Shown here piece by piece: positions 1-11,329 of a stretch of 64,000 bases of DNA (positions are counted from its first letter, which is position 1; each line of letters begins with the position of its first letter). Under the pieces are notes generated by a model. It did not search any database, had not been told where the DNA came from, and was given only the letters and a program-made list of their open reading frames with translations. The position numbers and the translations under genes were made by a program. The stretch spans positions 224,788,501 to 224,852,500 of the forward strand of contig JADMNL010000022.1 of the NCBI GenBank assembly GCA_016271365.2, read 5' to 3'. This DNA is from Neoceratodus forsteri. Lineage: Eukaryota > Chordata > Ceratodontiformes > Ceratodontidae.

Positions 1-740
1 GGAAGCCAAAACTGTACACAGTACTCCAAGTGCAATTTCACCAGTGATCTGTATAGTGGGAGGATCACTTCCACACTCCTTGAGGTGATTCCTCTTGCCA
101 TACACCCCAGCAACTTATTTGCCTTTGCAGCCACCCTTCTGCACTGAACTGAGTGATTTATGTTCCCTGTTACTATTACCCCAAGATCCTTTTCTTCCTC
201 AGCCACCTTCAACCTTTCGCCTCCTAAATGGTAGCTGTACCTGGGATTGTTCTGCCCTAAATGCATGACTTTGCACTTTCCCACACTGAATCCCAGTTGC
301 CATGGTTTTGACCACTTTTCTAGTGTGTCTAAATCTTTCTGAAGCACCTTCTCCTCCTCCCCCTCGTTCACTACTGCACCAGTTTTGTTATTGTCCGCAA
401 ACAAGCACAACTTGCTCTCAAACCCCTCTGCTTTATCAGCAATGAAGATGCTAAAGAATACCATTCCCAAAACTAAGCCTTGTGGTACCCCACTTATGAC
501 TGCATGTGGCGTTGAGAGTTCTTCTCCAGCCACCACTCTCTGTTGCCTATTCTTCAGCCAGCTTGCTATCCATCCAGTCAACCTTTTCTCAGCCCCCAGG
601 GACCCCAATTTGCCTACTAATCTTCCATGTGGTACTGAGTAAAGGCCTTGCTGAACTCAGGTACAGAACATCAACTGCCTGGCATCTATCCAGTGCCCTA
701 GTGACCCAATTGAAGAAACCTATCGATCCAGGTTGACCAA
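1..740 (-). mobile_element. CR1 LINE fragment (RT region)
   Basis: Read on the minus strand this is the middle of a CR1 ORF2. It has the polymerase motif C region, here FADN instead of FADD, followed by KTGAVVNEG. Further 3' it carries the usual CR1 finger/thumb region, and the 5' side reaches the FFNWVTRALD-like stretch near 640-730. The copy is cut by the window start and broken by stops, so it is a dead fragment. Other CR1 copies here share the same layout. Confidence 0.85.
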
Positions 741-744
741 GTGC

Positions 745-1115
745 TATACACCACATGTATCCTTTCTGTCAGATCAGCAGTAAAAATCTTGAGGTCTTCC
801 TGGAGTAGCAAAATTGGACAATAGAACTTGTAACCTGTGGGGTCCTTTCCAGGTTTTAGAATAATCAACACCTATGTCCTGAGCCACGTGCACGGGATAC
901 CATCCCCTCGAATGAAAGCATCTGGAGAGTTCATGTTTCAGTGACTCCAAAAAGGCTTTATAGTATTCCGTAGTAAACCAATTAGTACCTGGAGCTGTGC
1001 CATTCTTAAGGTGTTGTGTAGCTGTCTAAACCTCTACATTAGATACAGTCTGCTCCAGTGTCTATCTTTGGTCCAGAGTCAGGGTCTTGAGGGTCAGCTT
1101 ACCCGAATAGGCAGC
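745..1115 (-). mobile_element. L1 ORF2 reverse-transcriptase scrap
   Basis: The minus strand translates with frameshifts to an L1-type stretch: NGTAPGTNWFTTEYYKAF, then KTWKGP, then PILLLQEDLKIFTADLTERI. This corresponds to the conserved L1 segment 'PGPDGFTPEFYK ... RPISLLNVDLKILT'. It abuts the CR1 fragment on its left. No ends or target-site duplication were found. Confidence 0.6.
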
Positions 1116-1559
1116 TGTCTTGGTGGTTGTTAGTATTACTTATGCAAGACCAGATATGCAAATGCCAGACCTGGGGACAGGTAATGGTGATGAGGTACAG
1201 TGCTGCCTGTCTGGATGACATGCTTTATCACAGTTGCTGTCAGTCGTGTCTTGCAAGATACTGTAGGCACAGAATGTCAATACAGGACATTGGTCCAATA
1301 TATCATGCAGGCAACTCACATCTCTATCACTGTCTGAGTCATTCTCAGGGGTTGCTCTGTAACTGATGATGCTGATTGCCACTCAACAAAGTGTGATTCC
1401 ATTTTTCATCAAACAGAAAACCTTAATCTGAAATGAAAGAACTCATTTACATAAAAAGTGAAGCAATTTTTAAATAATGTACTTGCATCTTGTATTTTGT
1501 ATATTTATGGTATTCTAAAGATTATTGTAAAAGTGCTATTGTGAGCTTATCTGTTGCTG
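1116..1559. other. No recognised feature
   Basis: Unassigned sequence without motif content I can recognise. Frames open on both strands around 1130-1380 overlap each other and show no domain, so they are treated as chance. Confidence 0.5.
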
Positions 1560-1680
1560 TTATGTATTGTTTCTCTGTACCTCCACTTTTACTATCCCTG
1601 GGTCACCCCTGAAAAAGGGACATTCTGTTTCAGTGGTCCAACCTGGTTGCCAAAATGCAAATAAATAAATAAATAAAATT
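1560..1680 (+). mobile_element. Probable LINE 3' end with AAAT tail
   Basis: A pyrimidine-rich stretch ends in a run of AAAT repeats (about 1658-1678). This resembles the 3' ends of other LINEs in this window, but no coding part is attached. The family is not known. Confidence 0.4.
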
Positions 1681-1799
1681 TGGAATTTCAGGACCTCCAT
1701 TTTTAGTACTAAAGGTATAGGATCCAAGTCATAACAGCGAAAGCCTAAAGGCAATCGCCATTACATGAAGTCAAGAGTGCCAAAATTTATTTCGCCACT

Positions 1800-2090
1800 C
1801 TGACACCCCAGCGCTTACAACAAAAAGGGTGTCAGGGACTTAGTTTTTAATGTTTTCTGTGGGGGGCTGTGTTCCCGACACCCCCCTACTAAAGGATTCT
1901 CAACTCCAGGGGGGTGCATGTTGGGAGGGTGAAAACCTTTTAAAAAAAGGTTCAGGCCAAGTGCAACAAAAATGCACCAGTGCCCAGACCCGAACCTAGT
2001 ACCCTGCTGACCGACGCTGGCAACCCACCCAACACGCCACAGGGTTGGCACAGCAACTGATCATCGCACCACCCCCCACATCCCTTGCTG
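1800..2090 (-). mobile_element. tRNA-derived SINE, copy 1
   Basis: On the minus strand a B-box-like motif (GGTTCGGGTC) is followed by a T-rich stretch. A GC-rich core then follows, with the motif CCCCCCTGGAGTTGAGAATC and a GGGGGG/CCCCCC hairpin. The same core occurs in the same orientation near 49600-49710, which marks a repeat family. The A box in this copy is weak, so the tRNA origin is better seen in the second copy. Confidence 0.6.
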
Positions 2091-2399
2091 TGCATGCCCG
2101 CTCCTCCCCATGCGCATACATATAGTGACAGAATGTTGCTATAGTCACCCGCCCCCCCATCCGTCTGCTGTATCCCCTGTGTGCCATTGCTGCAATGCAT
2201 TGGGAAGAGGGTCGCTGTTATTGTTGGTGCCCTTTCCCAAGTGCCTTTATCATGGACACCCAGGTATAGTTATTCAAATATGATTATTTTCACTTAGAGG
2301 TTATCATGTAACATAGTAACATATGAATACTAGCTCCATGACGTCTGTTCCTCTTGCTTCATATGCAAGGGGAAATTCTCTAACAAGGTATACTTCTCT

Positions 2400-3029
2400 G
2401 ATTATGACATCACACTTATTGCCATGCAAATGATCCAGCTGTCACAAGCAGAGGATCATTACTTCCAGTACCAATACCAAACCTGCCTTTTAGCCAAAAA
2501 AGCACTTCTCGGCCTTCTACCAAAAGGCACCACAAACCTGCTAAGCCCCCATTGTAGTTCACAGCATACGCGAAGCTTGAACAGCCATCATCTCCATGTT
2601 TCTAGATGCTGGACATCAAAGGGGCAATGCTCATTTGCCTACAGAGCACCTGACTGGTTTAATACTCTTTATAGTGATATAACTACCCTACCTAAATTGG
2701 GACCATTCCAATTGAAGTTACGCCAGCATGTCATGGCCAACAATTATTGTGACAGCTGCACCTGAGATTCCCACCTACTAGCATTCAGTCTTCTCCTGAC
2801 AACTGGATAACCCTGTATCTCTGCTGTTACCTCTATAATCCCAAGGCTACCCCATTTTTCACACTTTGACAAGGCCCCTTGCTACCCCTCGTCCACCTCA
2901 TCCCCCTGCCCTACCCCCACACCAGCTTGCAAAGCCTATGGCTGCCACTTCCTAACTTTCTTATCACACCATCCACCTCACCCCCTTTCCCTACCCCCCA
3001 AACCAGCTTGACAAGGCCTATGGCTCCGA

Positions 3030-3096
<67 letters not shown>

Positions 3097-3325
3097 CTTT
3101 ATCCTTTCCCTTCTCACGTACGCTTCCTCTGATTAGAATGATAAAACTGTGTATAGATACATATATATTTGCTCTCATTATATTACTGTTTTGGAAACAT
3201 TGTACTTTTATCCCTTTGTTTGTTTTGTCTCCCCTCTCCACTGACATGGAACTTTTGTAAATATGCTGTCTGTGCTCAGAGGTATTGTAATCCAAGAATG
3301 AAAAAATAAAAATAAATAAAACTTC
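2400..3325 (+). mobile_element. Family B LINE, 3' end (CR1/L2 group)
   Basis: The reading frame at 2424-2765 encodes the C-terminal part of a LINE ORF2, with the stretch QCSFAYRAPDWFNTLYSDI. It matches in pattern the minus-strand frame at 41669-41962 (QRSFAHRAPSWINGLYNDI). A non-coding 3' part follows with a TTTC microsatellite and ends in GGAACTTTTGTAAAT...AATAAAAATAAATAAAAC. The copy is truncated on its 5' side. Confidence 0.75.
3031..3092. repeat. (TTTC)n microsatellite
   Basis: About 15 perfect TTTC units lie inside the 3' region of the family B LINE. The open frames across it on both strands are simple-repeat artefacts. Confidence 0.98.
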
Positions 3326-3399
3326 AAAACAGGAAATGCAGCTGGAACTGATGATATCCAAGTTGCAAAGTACATATAGGCATACAAATATCTTCAGAA

Positions 3400-4755
3400 A
3401 TAAATACCCAAGGATGGAAAAATGAGATATTGGTGGAACATCTGGTTGCCAATGAATTACAGGACCTAAGGCAGTATGGTTTTACTGAGGGGGGACACAC
3501 CAGACCAACCTCATTGAATTTTTTAACTGGGCGTCAAGGGAGGTGGATCAGGGGAGGGCAGTGAAGGTGGCCTATCTGGACTTCAGCAAGGCCTTTGATA
3601 CTGTGCTGCATAGAAAGCTATTAAACTGGGGAATATGGGAGTGGGCAGGACAGTAGTGCAGTGGGTGGGTAATTGGCTGGCCAACAGGACACAGAGGGTG
3701 GTGGTAAATGGCTGTCACTCCACAGAGGGAAGAGTGACCAGTGGGGTACCACAGAGATCAGTGCTAGAACTGGTCCTCTTCAATGTCTTCATCAGTGACA
3801 TTGCACAGAACCTAGAAGGCAGACTTTCCTTGTTCACTGATGACACGAAGCTCTGTAACAGAGTGGATACTCCAGGGGGTGCAGACAGAATGAGAAGGGA
3901 CCTGCAGAAGCTTGAAGAATGGTCAAGGGTTTGGCAGTTGAAATTCAATACAAAGAAGTGCAAGATAATTCATATGGAGCACAAAAACCCTGGAACAACA
4001 TAGCAGTTGGAGGCTGAGGATATATCATGCACCAAGCAGGAAAGAGACTTTGGGGTTATCGTCTCTGATGACCTCAAGATAGGGAAACAGTGTGACAAGG
4101 CAGCAGGTAAAGCAAATAGGATGCTTTGTTGCATAGGCAAGGGCATTACCAGCAGGAAAAGGGAGGTCATAATTCCACTATACAAGATGCTAGTGAGGTC
4201 TCACCTGGAGTACAGTGTACAGTTATGGAGACCTTACCTATGTAAGGACATAGATAGGGTAGAGAAGGTTCAGAGGAGGGCAACAAAGATGGTACAGGGA
4301 TTGCATCACAAGTCATATGAGGACAGGCTGAATGACTTGAATATGCACTCCCTGGAGGAGAGAAGGGAGAGAGGGGATATGATGGAGACATACAAGTACC
4401 TTATGGGGAGGAACAGGGTACAGGAATACTCTATTTTCCAGCAAAAAAGATGTTCCAGGACTAGAGGACATTGGATGAAGTTGGAGGGAGGGTGATTCAG
4501 AGGAAAAGTGAAGAAGAATTTATTCACAGAAAGGATGGTGGACTAGTGGAACACCCTGCCAGAGGAAGTGGTGAGGGCTAAAGCTATCATGGTATTTAAG
4601 AATGCATGGGATAGACATAAGGGAATTCTGGAGGTCAGGGGTAAGGGGAAACAGACTTCTAGAAAAACATAAAGTGAACTTACAAGCTTAAATGGGCAGA
4701 CTGGGTGGGCCATAGCCCCTTATCTGCTGACAGTGTCTATGTATCTATGTAAATA
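3400..4755 (+). mobile_element. CR1 LINE, 5'-truncated
   Basis: The copy starts in the ORF2 palm (QYGFT, then YLDFSKAFDTVLHRKLL) and runs through the polymerase motif C and thumb to the 3' tail. The 3' end has the CR1 signature GGGCAGACTGGGTGGGCC near 4690 and ends in TATGTATCTATG. The frame is broken near 3620 and again between 4003 and 4007. It is a dead copy, but one of the better preserved CR1s here. Confidence 0.9.
3635..4495 (+). pseudogene. CR1 ORF2 reverse transcriptase remnant
   Basis: Two successive reading pieces (3635-4003 and 4007-4495) encode the CR1 ORF2 C-terminal half. They contain GRTQRV-like residues, GVPQRSVLELVLFN and the catalytic box as FTDD. Next comes the thumb ([41 protein letters not shown]) and the tail SLEERRERGDMMETYKYL. 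The family's FADD box has lost its alanine, and VPQGSVLGP has mutated to VPQRSVLEL. With the internal stop this excludes an active enzyme. There is no host gene here. Confidence 0.85.
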
Positions 4756-4859
4756 ATGAAATGTCCTGCATTTCAATTTCCTTTACAGAGCTGTAAGAAT
4801 TTAGTCATTTTCCCTGCCATCAACTGGAAATCACTTCAATGATTGGAACTCCCCTTGTC

Positions 4860-5510
4860 TGTCAAATAACATCTTTCCACAATTATGCATAGTTAGGAAG
4901 GTCAGCTAATTAGCTCTTACACAAAGTAGGGAGTGAGCTGTTCATCATTTAGGATGCAAGAGATAAGGGGGCCCAAAGGTGACTGACAGGGCCAGGAATG
5001 GAAAGTGCAGTGTGCAGTGTCAAATCCAACCCACCAAAAAAATATGTGGCTGAAAAGCTATCTAATGACTAATGGGTACAACTTAGTTGAAAAGGGGCCT
5101 TAAATTTAAAAGCTGCAAAGTGTTGTTTCTTGTGCTGCCATAACTTTCAGGACCTCATTTACAAAATGTTGCAAATCAAAGGTGCTATTTCATTACAAAA
5201 GGAATGTAGTATATTTTAAAACAATGCAGGAATTGAGGGGATACCAGTCTCCACTCTGACAGAAAACTGCCCAAAGGGACTTGACAGGGCCCAAAATGGG
5301 CATTATGGATCACATTGGCATAATATGGGGCTTGGATTGTGCCAAATCCCAGGTTCAATCCAACAATGTGAAGCATGCCTCAAATGCTATCAGTTTATTG
5401 ATCTCCTTCCAGTGGAACATGGATATAATGGCATAGGGGTTAGGGGCCCTAAATTCAAAAATAAAATCAAAAATGGAAAACATCGACATTCACTGTAATG
5501 GCTTACAGGA
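4860..5510. repeat. Dispersed repeat family F, copy 1
   Basis: This stretch has no coding potential but shares phrases with two others in the window. TATATTTTAAAACAATGCAG at 5210-5230 recurs near 62113-62133. CCCAAAGGTGACT...GACAGGG near 4970 recurs near 62170. A TAATGGCTTA motif near 5496 recurs near 59075. The family is not recognised. Confidence 0.4.
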
Positions 5511-6280
5511 TGCAGCATGCTAGCTACATCCCCAAAAAAAGCAGCACTTACACCTGATTAACTTCAAAATAAAAGATAGGGCTTGATGAGGCCATCCTTT
5601 GGGATATGGGAGATAAGTACACGAGACAGGGACTTGGACAAAACTGGGATGGAAATATAATTGAAATAATTGGATGGATGGATGGATGGATGGATGGATG
5701 GATGGATGAAAAAGATGAGCATTAGCTATGCTAGAATGCAACTTTTTGGCAGGGGCAGGGTTTCTCAAATTGGTCCTCACTCCTTGCATTTATCTTCATG
5801 TCAATGGTATGGTCACTAAAATTCACAAATTACCTGTTTTGGTATAATGGGTACCTCTGATTGAAAATGTAGTCTGTAGTGATTTAAAGGATATATGAAA
5901 TGTATGTTCAAAGGCATTGCAGCCTGGTGTGCTGGATGCTAGACTGTGGAGTATGCAGGTGTTACAATTCAATTTTAAAATGCCCTTAGGGACATTGGCA
6001 ACGTCTATTGAAAAAAAAAAAATATTGTAATTAATTCATTTCCAAGATGATTTTTAAAATGTAAAGTGTTTGTTTTCTTTTTACAATGTGTTTTAAATGT
6101 TGTTATTCCTCAGACAATATAGCCAATCCAGTATCTAGGATATATACATCCAAATACACTTTCATTGCATACCAGGAATTGCATTAGGGACGTTTCATCC
6201 CACAGCCCCAGTCGTTCATACGTTTGAAAGTTTTGCCTTCAAAAGCATCGGCAGATAGGGGGTGATGTCATTGGAGTGTT
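5511..6280. other. Unassigned, with a (GGAT)n microsatellite
   Basis: A perfect GGAT repeat lies at 5671-5708. The remainder is AT-rich and has no recognised element or gene. Confidence 0.6.
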
Positions 6281-6359
6281 ATCCACTCTATGGGAAGTGA
6301 TTCTGACTGGAGTATAACCATTTGCTGTACTCAGATAAACATTTTTTCTGTGTTCATTG

Positions 6360-7130
6360 AAAATATCAAAGTTGGCACAACTTGTAAGGCAAGGCAAACA
6401 ACGTTTTGTGGACCATTAGCTATAACATCAATTCAAGAGAGGGAAGGGCTCTACTCCTCCCATCATATAGAGCTTATGTCAGACCTCCCATAGACTACTG
6501 TTCCCAGTTATGGTCCCCATACAGAAAAGATGACATCTCGCAGTTAGAATCCAAGGCAGGTTCCCGAAACAAATAAGGCTTATAAGACATAAATTACGAG
6601 AACCAAATGTCTTTAGAAACAGAAAGATTTAGTTAATGTTTTATTTATTTAAAATGTGTTTATCGGGAAAGACACCCTGAGCCAAGGCTGGTTTCCAGGT
6701 GCGACCTGGGGAAGGAGTACACAGATAAGGACACTGGATACAGATCATACAGAAAAGTACAAATAATTACAGCATACGTACAAATAATTACAACGTAATG
6801 AGCTTGGGAGGATACATACAGCATTGCAGGATGCAGGATGCAGTTATAGACGGGATCTGTCATTCTCATGGGATGTTGTAAATGACCGCTATCTGTTTAC
6901 AGAAATTGGGTTTGCTTTCAAGCAGGATGCGATAGAAACCAGAGGACATCGGTTTTAATTACACAGCTTTAAGCATATAAGGAATAATAGAAAGTTATTT
7001 TATTTTCAGATTGATACATGCATGGAACAACCTACCCCTGGAGATAATTATTAGTGAAAACAAATCAACATTTAAGAATAGATTAGACAGGCGGGTTTTG
7101 GACGGGAGGTTCCCTCAGCATTAAGTTTTT
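6360..7130 (+). mobile_element. CR1-like LINE fragment, interrupted
   Basis: Before the interruption the sequence reads as a LINE thumb domain (RPPIDYCSQLWSPYRKDD pattern near 6480-6530, then LREPNVFRQ-like). After the interruption at 6870 it resumes with RGHRF, FKHIRNNRKLFYFQI and WNNLP-like residues. The two halves join in one order and orientation. This indicates a single old LINE split by a later insertion. Confidence 0.6.
6638..6868 (-). mobile_element. LINE 3' end inserted in a CR1-like copy
   Basis: The insertion starts with TTATTTATTTAAAATG and contains GAGCCAAGGCTGG. This parallels the 3' ends of family B LINEs (GAGCCAAGGCTC near 34955). It interrupts a CR1-like reading order on both sides. 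A short ATGTT motif at both borders may be the target duplication. Confidence 0.5.
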
Positions 7131-7348
7131 TTATTTTTTTTTTGCGATGGGAACTGAATTGAGCATCATGCTTCTGGTTCCCAAACCAGTCAGTATGAAT
7201 CGCATTACCAACTTTTCAGGAAGACAACACGGAAAGTGTGAGCTAAGTTTTGTGCAGCATCAACAACATTATTGTAGTCGTCCCCCGTTATCTCATATTG
7301 CAAATAACTTTAAGCTCCATGTTTCTGAATTGAAATGCGATGCCAACA

Positions 7349-7387
7349 GGTATCTGTACAGGAGCAGATGGAGATACTAACACTGTG
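7349..7387 (-). promoter_or_regulatory. V-segment RSS, 23-bp spacer (V1)
   Basis: On the minus strand the heptamer CACAGTG (7387-7381) is the perfect consensus. A spacer of exactly 23 bp follows, then the nonamer ACAGATACC (7357-7349), which matches 7 of 9 consensus positions. It abuts the V exon directly, in the position where RAG1/RAG2 cut. A 23-bp spacer is the rule for TCR V, IGHV and IGLV segments and excludes IGKV-type signals. Confidence 0.93.
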
Positions 7388-8012
7388 TTACTGATACCAC
7401 AATAGTACACGGCCGTGTCTTCATAAGTCGCCGAGGAAATGGTGAAAGTACACGATCCCTTAGTGCTGTTTATTGCCAAGATAAACCGACCCTCAGACTC
7501 GTTCTTTTTAAATCCTCGAATAAGGAATTGTGGTGCAAGATTTAAATGGTGCTTATACCAGAAGATTTCGTAGCCACTAGGGATCTTATCGCAGTAGAAA
7601 CTAGCGTCTTGTCCTTCCATAGCCGACACGACGTCAGGCGACTGAGTTGCCTGCGCCTGGCATGGTAAACCTGCAAAGTAAAATACGAGAACTGCTCATA
7701 ATAAAGTGCTAAAATATTTATTTAATAGATAAAACATTGAAAAAAATATAAACTATCGAATTGCTTGCTGTTATTACACATTCTTCATGTACTTCTGTAA
7801 CTGTAAAGATCAGATCCTGTGAACTATGGTTTATAGACGCACAATGACATTTGGCCCGTAATATCATCTTTGTGATGCGCTTTAACTTGTATATACAATT
7901 ATGTTCAGAATTAGCTGGAGGAAAATAACATCACTTGCTATTGAAAAAGCAATATATTACCAGAGAAGATAACAACCAGGGCAATAATAAGGATCGCAGA
8001 TTGCCTCGTCAT
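7388..8012 (-). CDS. Antigen-receptor V segment 1 (TRAV/TRDV-like)
   Basis: Two exons. The leader exon is 8012-7961 (ATG, hydrophobic core ILIIALVVIFS, donor GTAATA). The V exon is 7670-7388 (acceptor TTTGCAG). The intron is 290 bp and the join is in frame through a Gly codon. The V domain begins near QATQSP. First Cys is in SFYCD, Trp in FWYKHH, and DTAVYYC closes framework 3. The CDR3 stub is CGIS plus two bases before the RSS. The frame has no stop and looks functional. Odd features are an extra Cys in framework 3 (KGSCTF) and two N-glycosylation sequons (NES, NST). The residues fit a TCR alpha/delta V best, but a light-chain-like or other Ig V is possible. The octamer promoter keeps that open. 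Confidence 0.9.
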
Positions 8013-8057
8013 CGCTAAATGTAAGATAGCAATAAGAGTATTTGTATATCTACAGTG

Positions 8058-8085
8058 TCTTATAACTGTGGGGAAACATGCAAAT
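8058..8085 (-). promoter_or_regulatory. Octamer plus TATA promoter of V1
   Basis: On the minus strand a perfect octamer ATTTGCAT (8085-8078) is followed 13 bp later by TATAAGA (8064-8058), then by the leader ATG at 8012. The octamer is the Oct-1/Oct-2 site of immunoglobulin V promoters and is not typical of TCR V promoters. The spacing to TATA and ATG is as in Ig V genes. Confidence 0.8.
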
Positions 8086-8099
8086 CGTCACTCCCCGTA

Positions 8100-8940
8100 T
8101 TTGAGTCATCAACAAATTTACACTTTAGATAAATATGGTTATAGTGACATCTACTGGTGGGACCCTCTCTTACATTTTCTTTGAGAAGAAACGAGTCTGA
8201 ATACTTATTTGTGAAGAATTTGCATATTTGACTTATTTCTGTATGCTTTATTTATTTAGAAACATACTGTTACCAGTGTGCATACCTTTTCATTGAGATG
8301 CATGAGCTTCATTTCATTTAGTTTGCAATAATACAGTGTGTGGTTCCAAGAAACTACTTTCATGGTCATATCCATGACAATAGGTGGGTAGAAAGTGCTC
8401 TTTGTATTTTCTTGAAACTTGGCTTCCCAGCCAAATGCCCTTTGGGGTAACCCTTGCCTCAGTGTTTATGCACAGAGGTTCTTTGTCTAATAAGTGGGTA
8501 GACAGGCTGTGGAAGAAAAGTCATGCACAAAATGTTTCTTCTCCTTTAGGTAACGATCCTTAATTCCAAGATTTTTAATTGATTTTGACAGTTATTAGAT
8601 GCACTGAAATGTATAATTTAGTGCAGGGAAAGTTTATAGTTTTGGTAAAAGGTAGCAATGTTTCCATACAGGCAACACTGACCCACTCACCTATTCATGT
8701 GTGTAGTCTTTCAACCTATTACAGTGATTTTCAGTGGGATTTTAACCTTATACAAACACTTATCACTGTGTTCAACTTTCTGGCAATGGTCCACTTGTAA
8801 AACCTCAAGCTTTCCACTTCTAACACTCTTTTGTACAGTACATTTTTCACTGATAAGAGCTTATTTCACTACTATATTTCGAAACATTGGCAATGATGAC
8901 AAAAAAGACCTCCACCTTCCTAACTAAAGTAATCAACTCA
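8100..8940. other. Upstream of V1, no recognised feature
   Basis: AT-rich sequence without a recognised repeat or exon. Short open frames near 8579-8927 overlap one another and show no domain. Confidence 0.5.
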
Positions 8941-9029
8941 GAGCCGGAGTTGATTCGGGGAGGTGGTGCAAGACCGCCAAAAAGTGGTGCCGGGGTCCCA
9001 CACTGACACTACAGTGACCTGTGGCAGTA

Positions 9030-10900
9030 GTGTTGGTCCTGGTAAAATTGTCACCTTATTGATAGCATATACCCCCCACCACGACCTACTGCTACAGACC
9101 TGTGTAACCACTAAACTCATGACTGTACCAGCCTGTCTTGAAATCATTTATGGTATTGGTGCCAACACCCTCTGCTGGCAGACTGTTCCATGGCCCCACC
9201 ACCCTCTGTAAAAGAAAACTTCCTCACATCCCTCTTAATCCCACCCTCCAGTTACCACTCCCAACCTCCTTACTTGACTCTGTACTCCTGGTAAACAGTT
9301 CCATGCACTCCACCTTATTTATTCCACTCAGGAACTTGAAAGTCTCTGTTTCTCCCCACCTCCAATGATTGAACCCCTTGCTGAAATCAAAGTAGAGTAA
9401 ATTCACAGCATGGCCTCTTGATAGCCAAAGAAAACTATCAGGTTATTCTGACAAAACTCCTGACACAAACCCATGCTGTTTATTATCTTGTAGACTATTG
9501 CTCTCTAGGAAGTCATCAATGTCCTCTTTGATTAGTGACTCTATCAGTTTACCCAATACAGAAGTAAGGGTGACAGGTCTGTAATTTTCCAGTTGCTCCA
9601 TGTATGCCCCCCACCCCCAACTATGTAGGCTACATTAACTACCCTCCAGTCTTTTGGAACAACCCCTAACTGAACTGCACTATTGAAAAGCCCTACTAGA
9701 GGTTCAGCCATTCTGTAGCCAATTCCTTGACCATCCTTGGCACATCCCAGCTGGACTTTGGGCTTTTTCTACCTTTAGGGCTTCAAGCCTGTTCTGGTCC
9801 TTTGTCTGATAAATACTGGCTCCCTCAATTCAGGAATTTTCCTGACAGACACCTTGATGCTACTTTAAGATAGGGTTCACTTTCATTGTGAAGACAGAAC
9901 AGAAGCAATTTTTAAAGATGGCTGCTTTTTGTTCATCTTCCTCTAGTACCCACCCTCTTCTTGTAGCCGAACAATATCCCCTCCTTGCTTCCTTTTTTCC
10001 TGAATATATCTGAAAAATTAGCCCCACTTTAACTCCTCTTCATTAGGCAGCTTGATGTCTGCCTTTGCTTCCATGACTGTCCTCTTTGGTTCCCTGGTTT
10101 TCATTTGGTGCTCTCTGGATTCCCCCACACACACACACACACTTTTCCCTGCTGTGCTTGGCGAAAGCCTTTTTCTTAGCCCTCACTGCTTCTCTGACCC
10201 TTTTCAAGAACCATATTGGTCTCTTGTACCTATTTCATACACTTCTCATGCATAATTTTGGTTCTTCAGGAATGGTCCTCTTCACCCCCACCCCTTTATC
10301 TGCTCATCTGAAATCTAACTCTACAATTTTTACAAAAGCATTCTGGTACTGAGAGTCAGTCTGAACCAAATGGAGTTATGGTCACTGGACCACAGTGGTT
10401 CCCCTACCCTCAATACACTCACCATCTCTGAGTTTGTGAATACCAAATCAAGAATGGCCTCCTGGCTAGTGTGTTCCCCAGTGGCACCAGCAAACAGTCC
10501 TGCAATGTATCCAATAGGACCTGACTTCTGGTGCACCTGACTGCTGGAATGTCCCAAATGAAATTTGGCAGGTTGAGATAACCAACCACTACTACAACTC
10601 CCTTTTCACTTTCCTTGCCAGCTGTTTCCCAAGCTCCCTATATCTCTCCTCCCATCATCCTGGTGGACTATGAATCACTACATCCATATTTTCTTGCCTG
10701 AGGGTGCCCTCAGATGAAACCATGGTGACTCTGCTTCCCTTTTGCTTCTCCTGATGTGTCCATCCTCCACGGCCTCTATGCCCTCCCTCATATAGAAATA
10801 TGGAATGTGATGGGAGATAAGGCTACTGATCCCACCCAGATCACCCATTTTTTTCCTTTTTTTCTGCAGACTTAACTTGATCTACAGCATACTATCTGCT
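9030..10900 (-). mobile_element. CR1 LINE with endonuclease region
   Basis: On the minus strand the 5' side carries the CR1 endonuclease end (AILDLVFTN, then LWSSDHNSIWFRL, 10557-10330), including the conserved SDH. The order continues through the RT (YFDFSKGFN near 9400-9224) to a 3' region with the CR1-type HGTVCQQRV-like stretch near 9180. Parts of the RT are deleted. An AC microsatellite lies at 10125-10142. Confidence 0.75.
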
Positions 10901-11329
10901 ACTATCAGTACTCCAGATACGGTGAGTACTGGCCTGTTTTACTCACCAATTTTTAAAAAACACTCTGTAAAAATATTATTGGATGTGTACCGATACTCAT
11001 CCCAACCCTTGGAAATGCTCCATAAATACCTCAAAAAGAGTTGCTTTTTCTGAGTGTAAACAACTTTTGCTCATCAAAATTATATCTTTCTCACCTAATG
11101 TCAAAATTGGGGAGTACATTCTCTTGAATGCCAACATTATCTGGATCACTGACTACTAAACCATTAATCCAACTATAGTACATATATATCATGTAACATA
11201 TATATCATATGTAGCATTATTTCAATTAAAGCCAGCTATCATCCATTTGGATGATTGAATAAAATCCATTAATTTGAGTGCAACCTGTTATTCAGTCAAT
11301 CTTTTTTTGGAAAAGTATTACTACATGAA
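10901..11329. other. No recognised feature
   Basis: AT-rich sequence with a short ATATATCAT duplication near 11180-11210. No gene or known repeat was seen. Confidence 0.5.

Noticed and set aside
2911..3361. Lys/Glu/Arg-rich frames with KERK repeats
   Set aside because: They are translations of the TTTC microsatellite.
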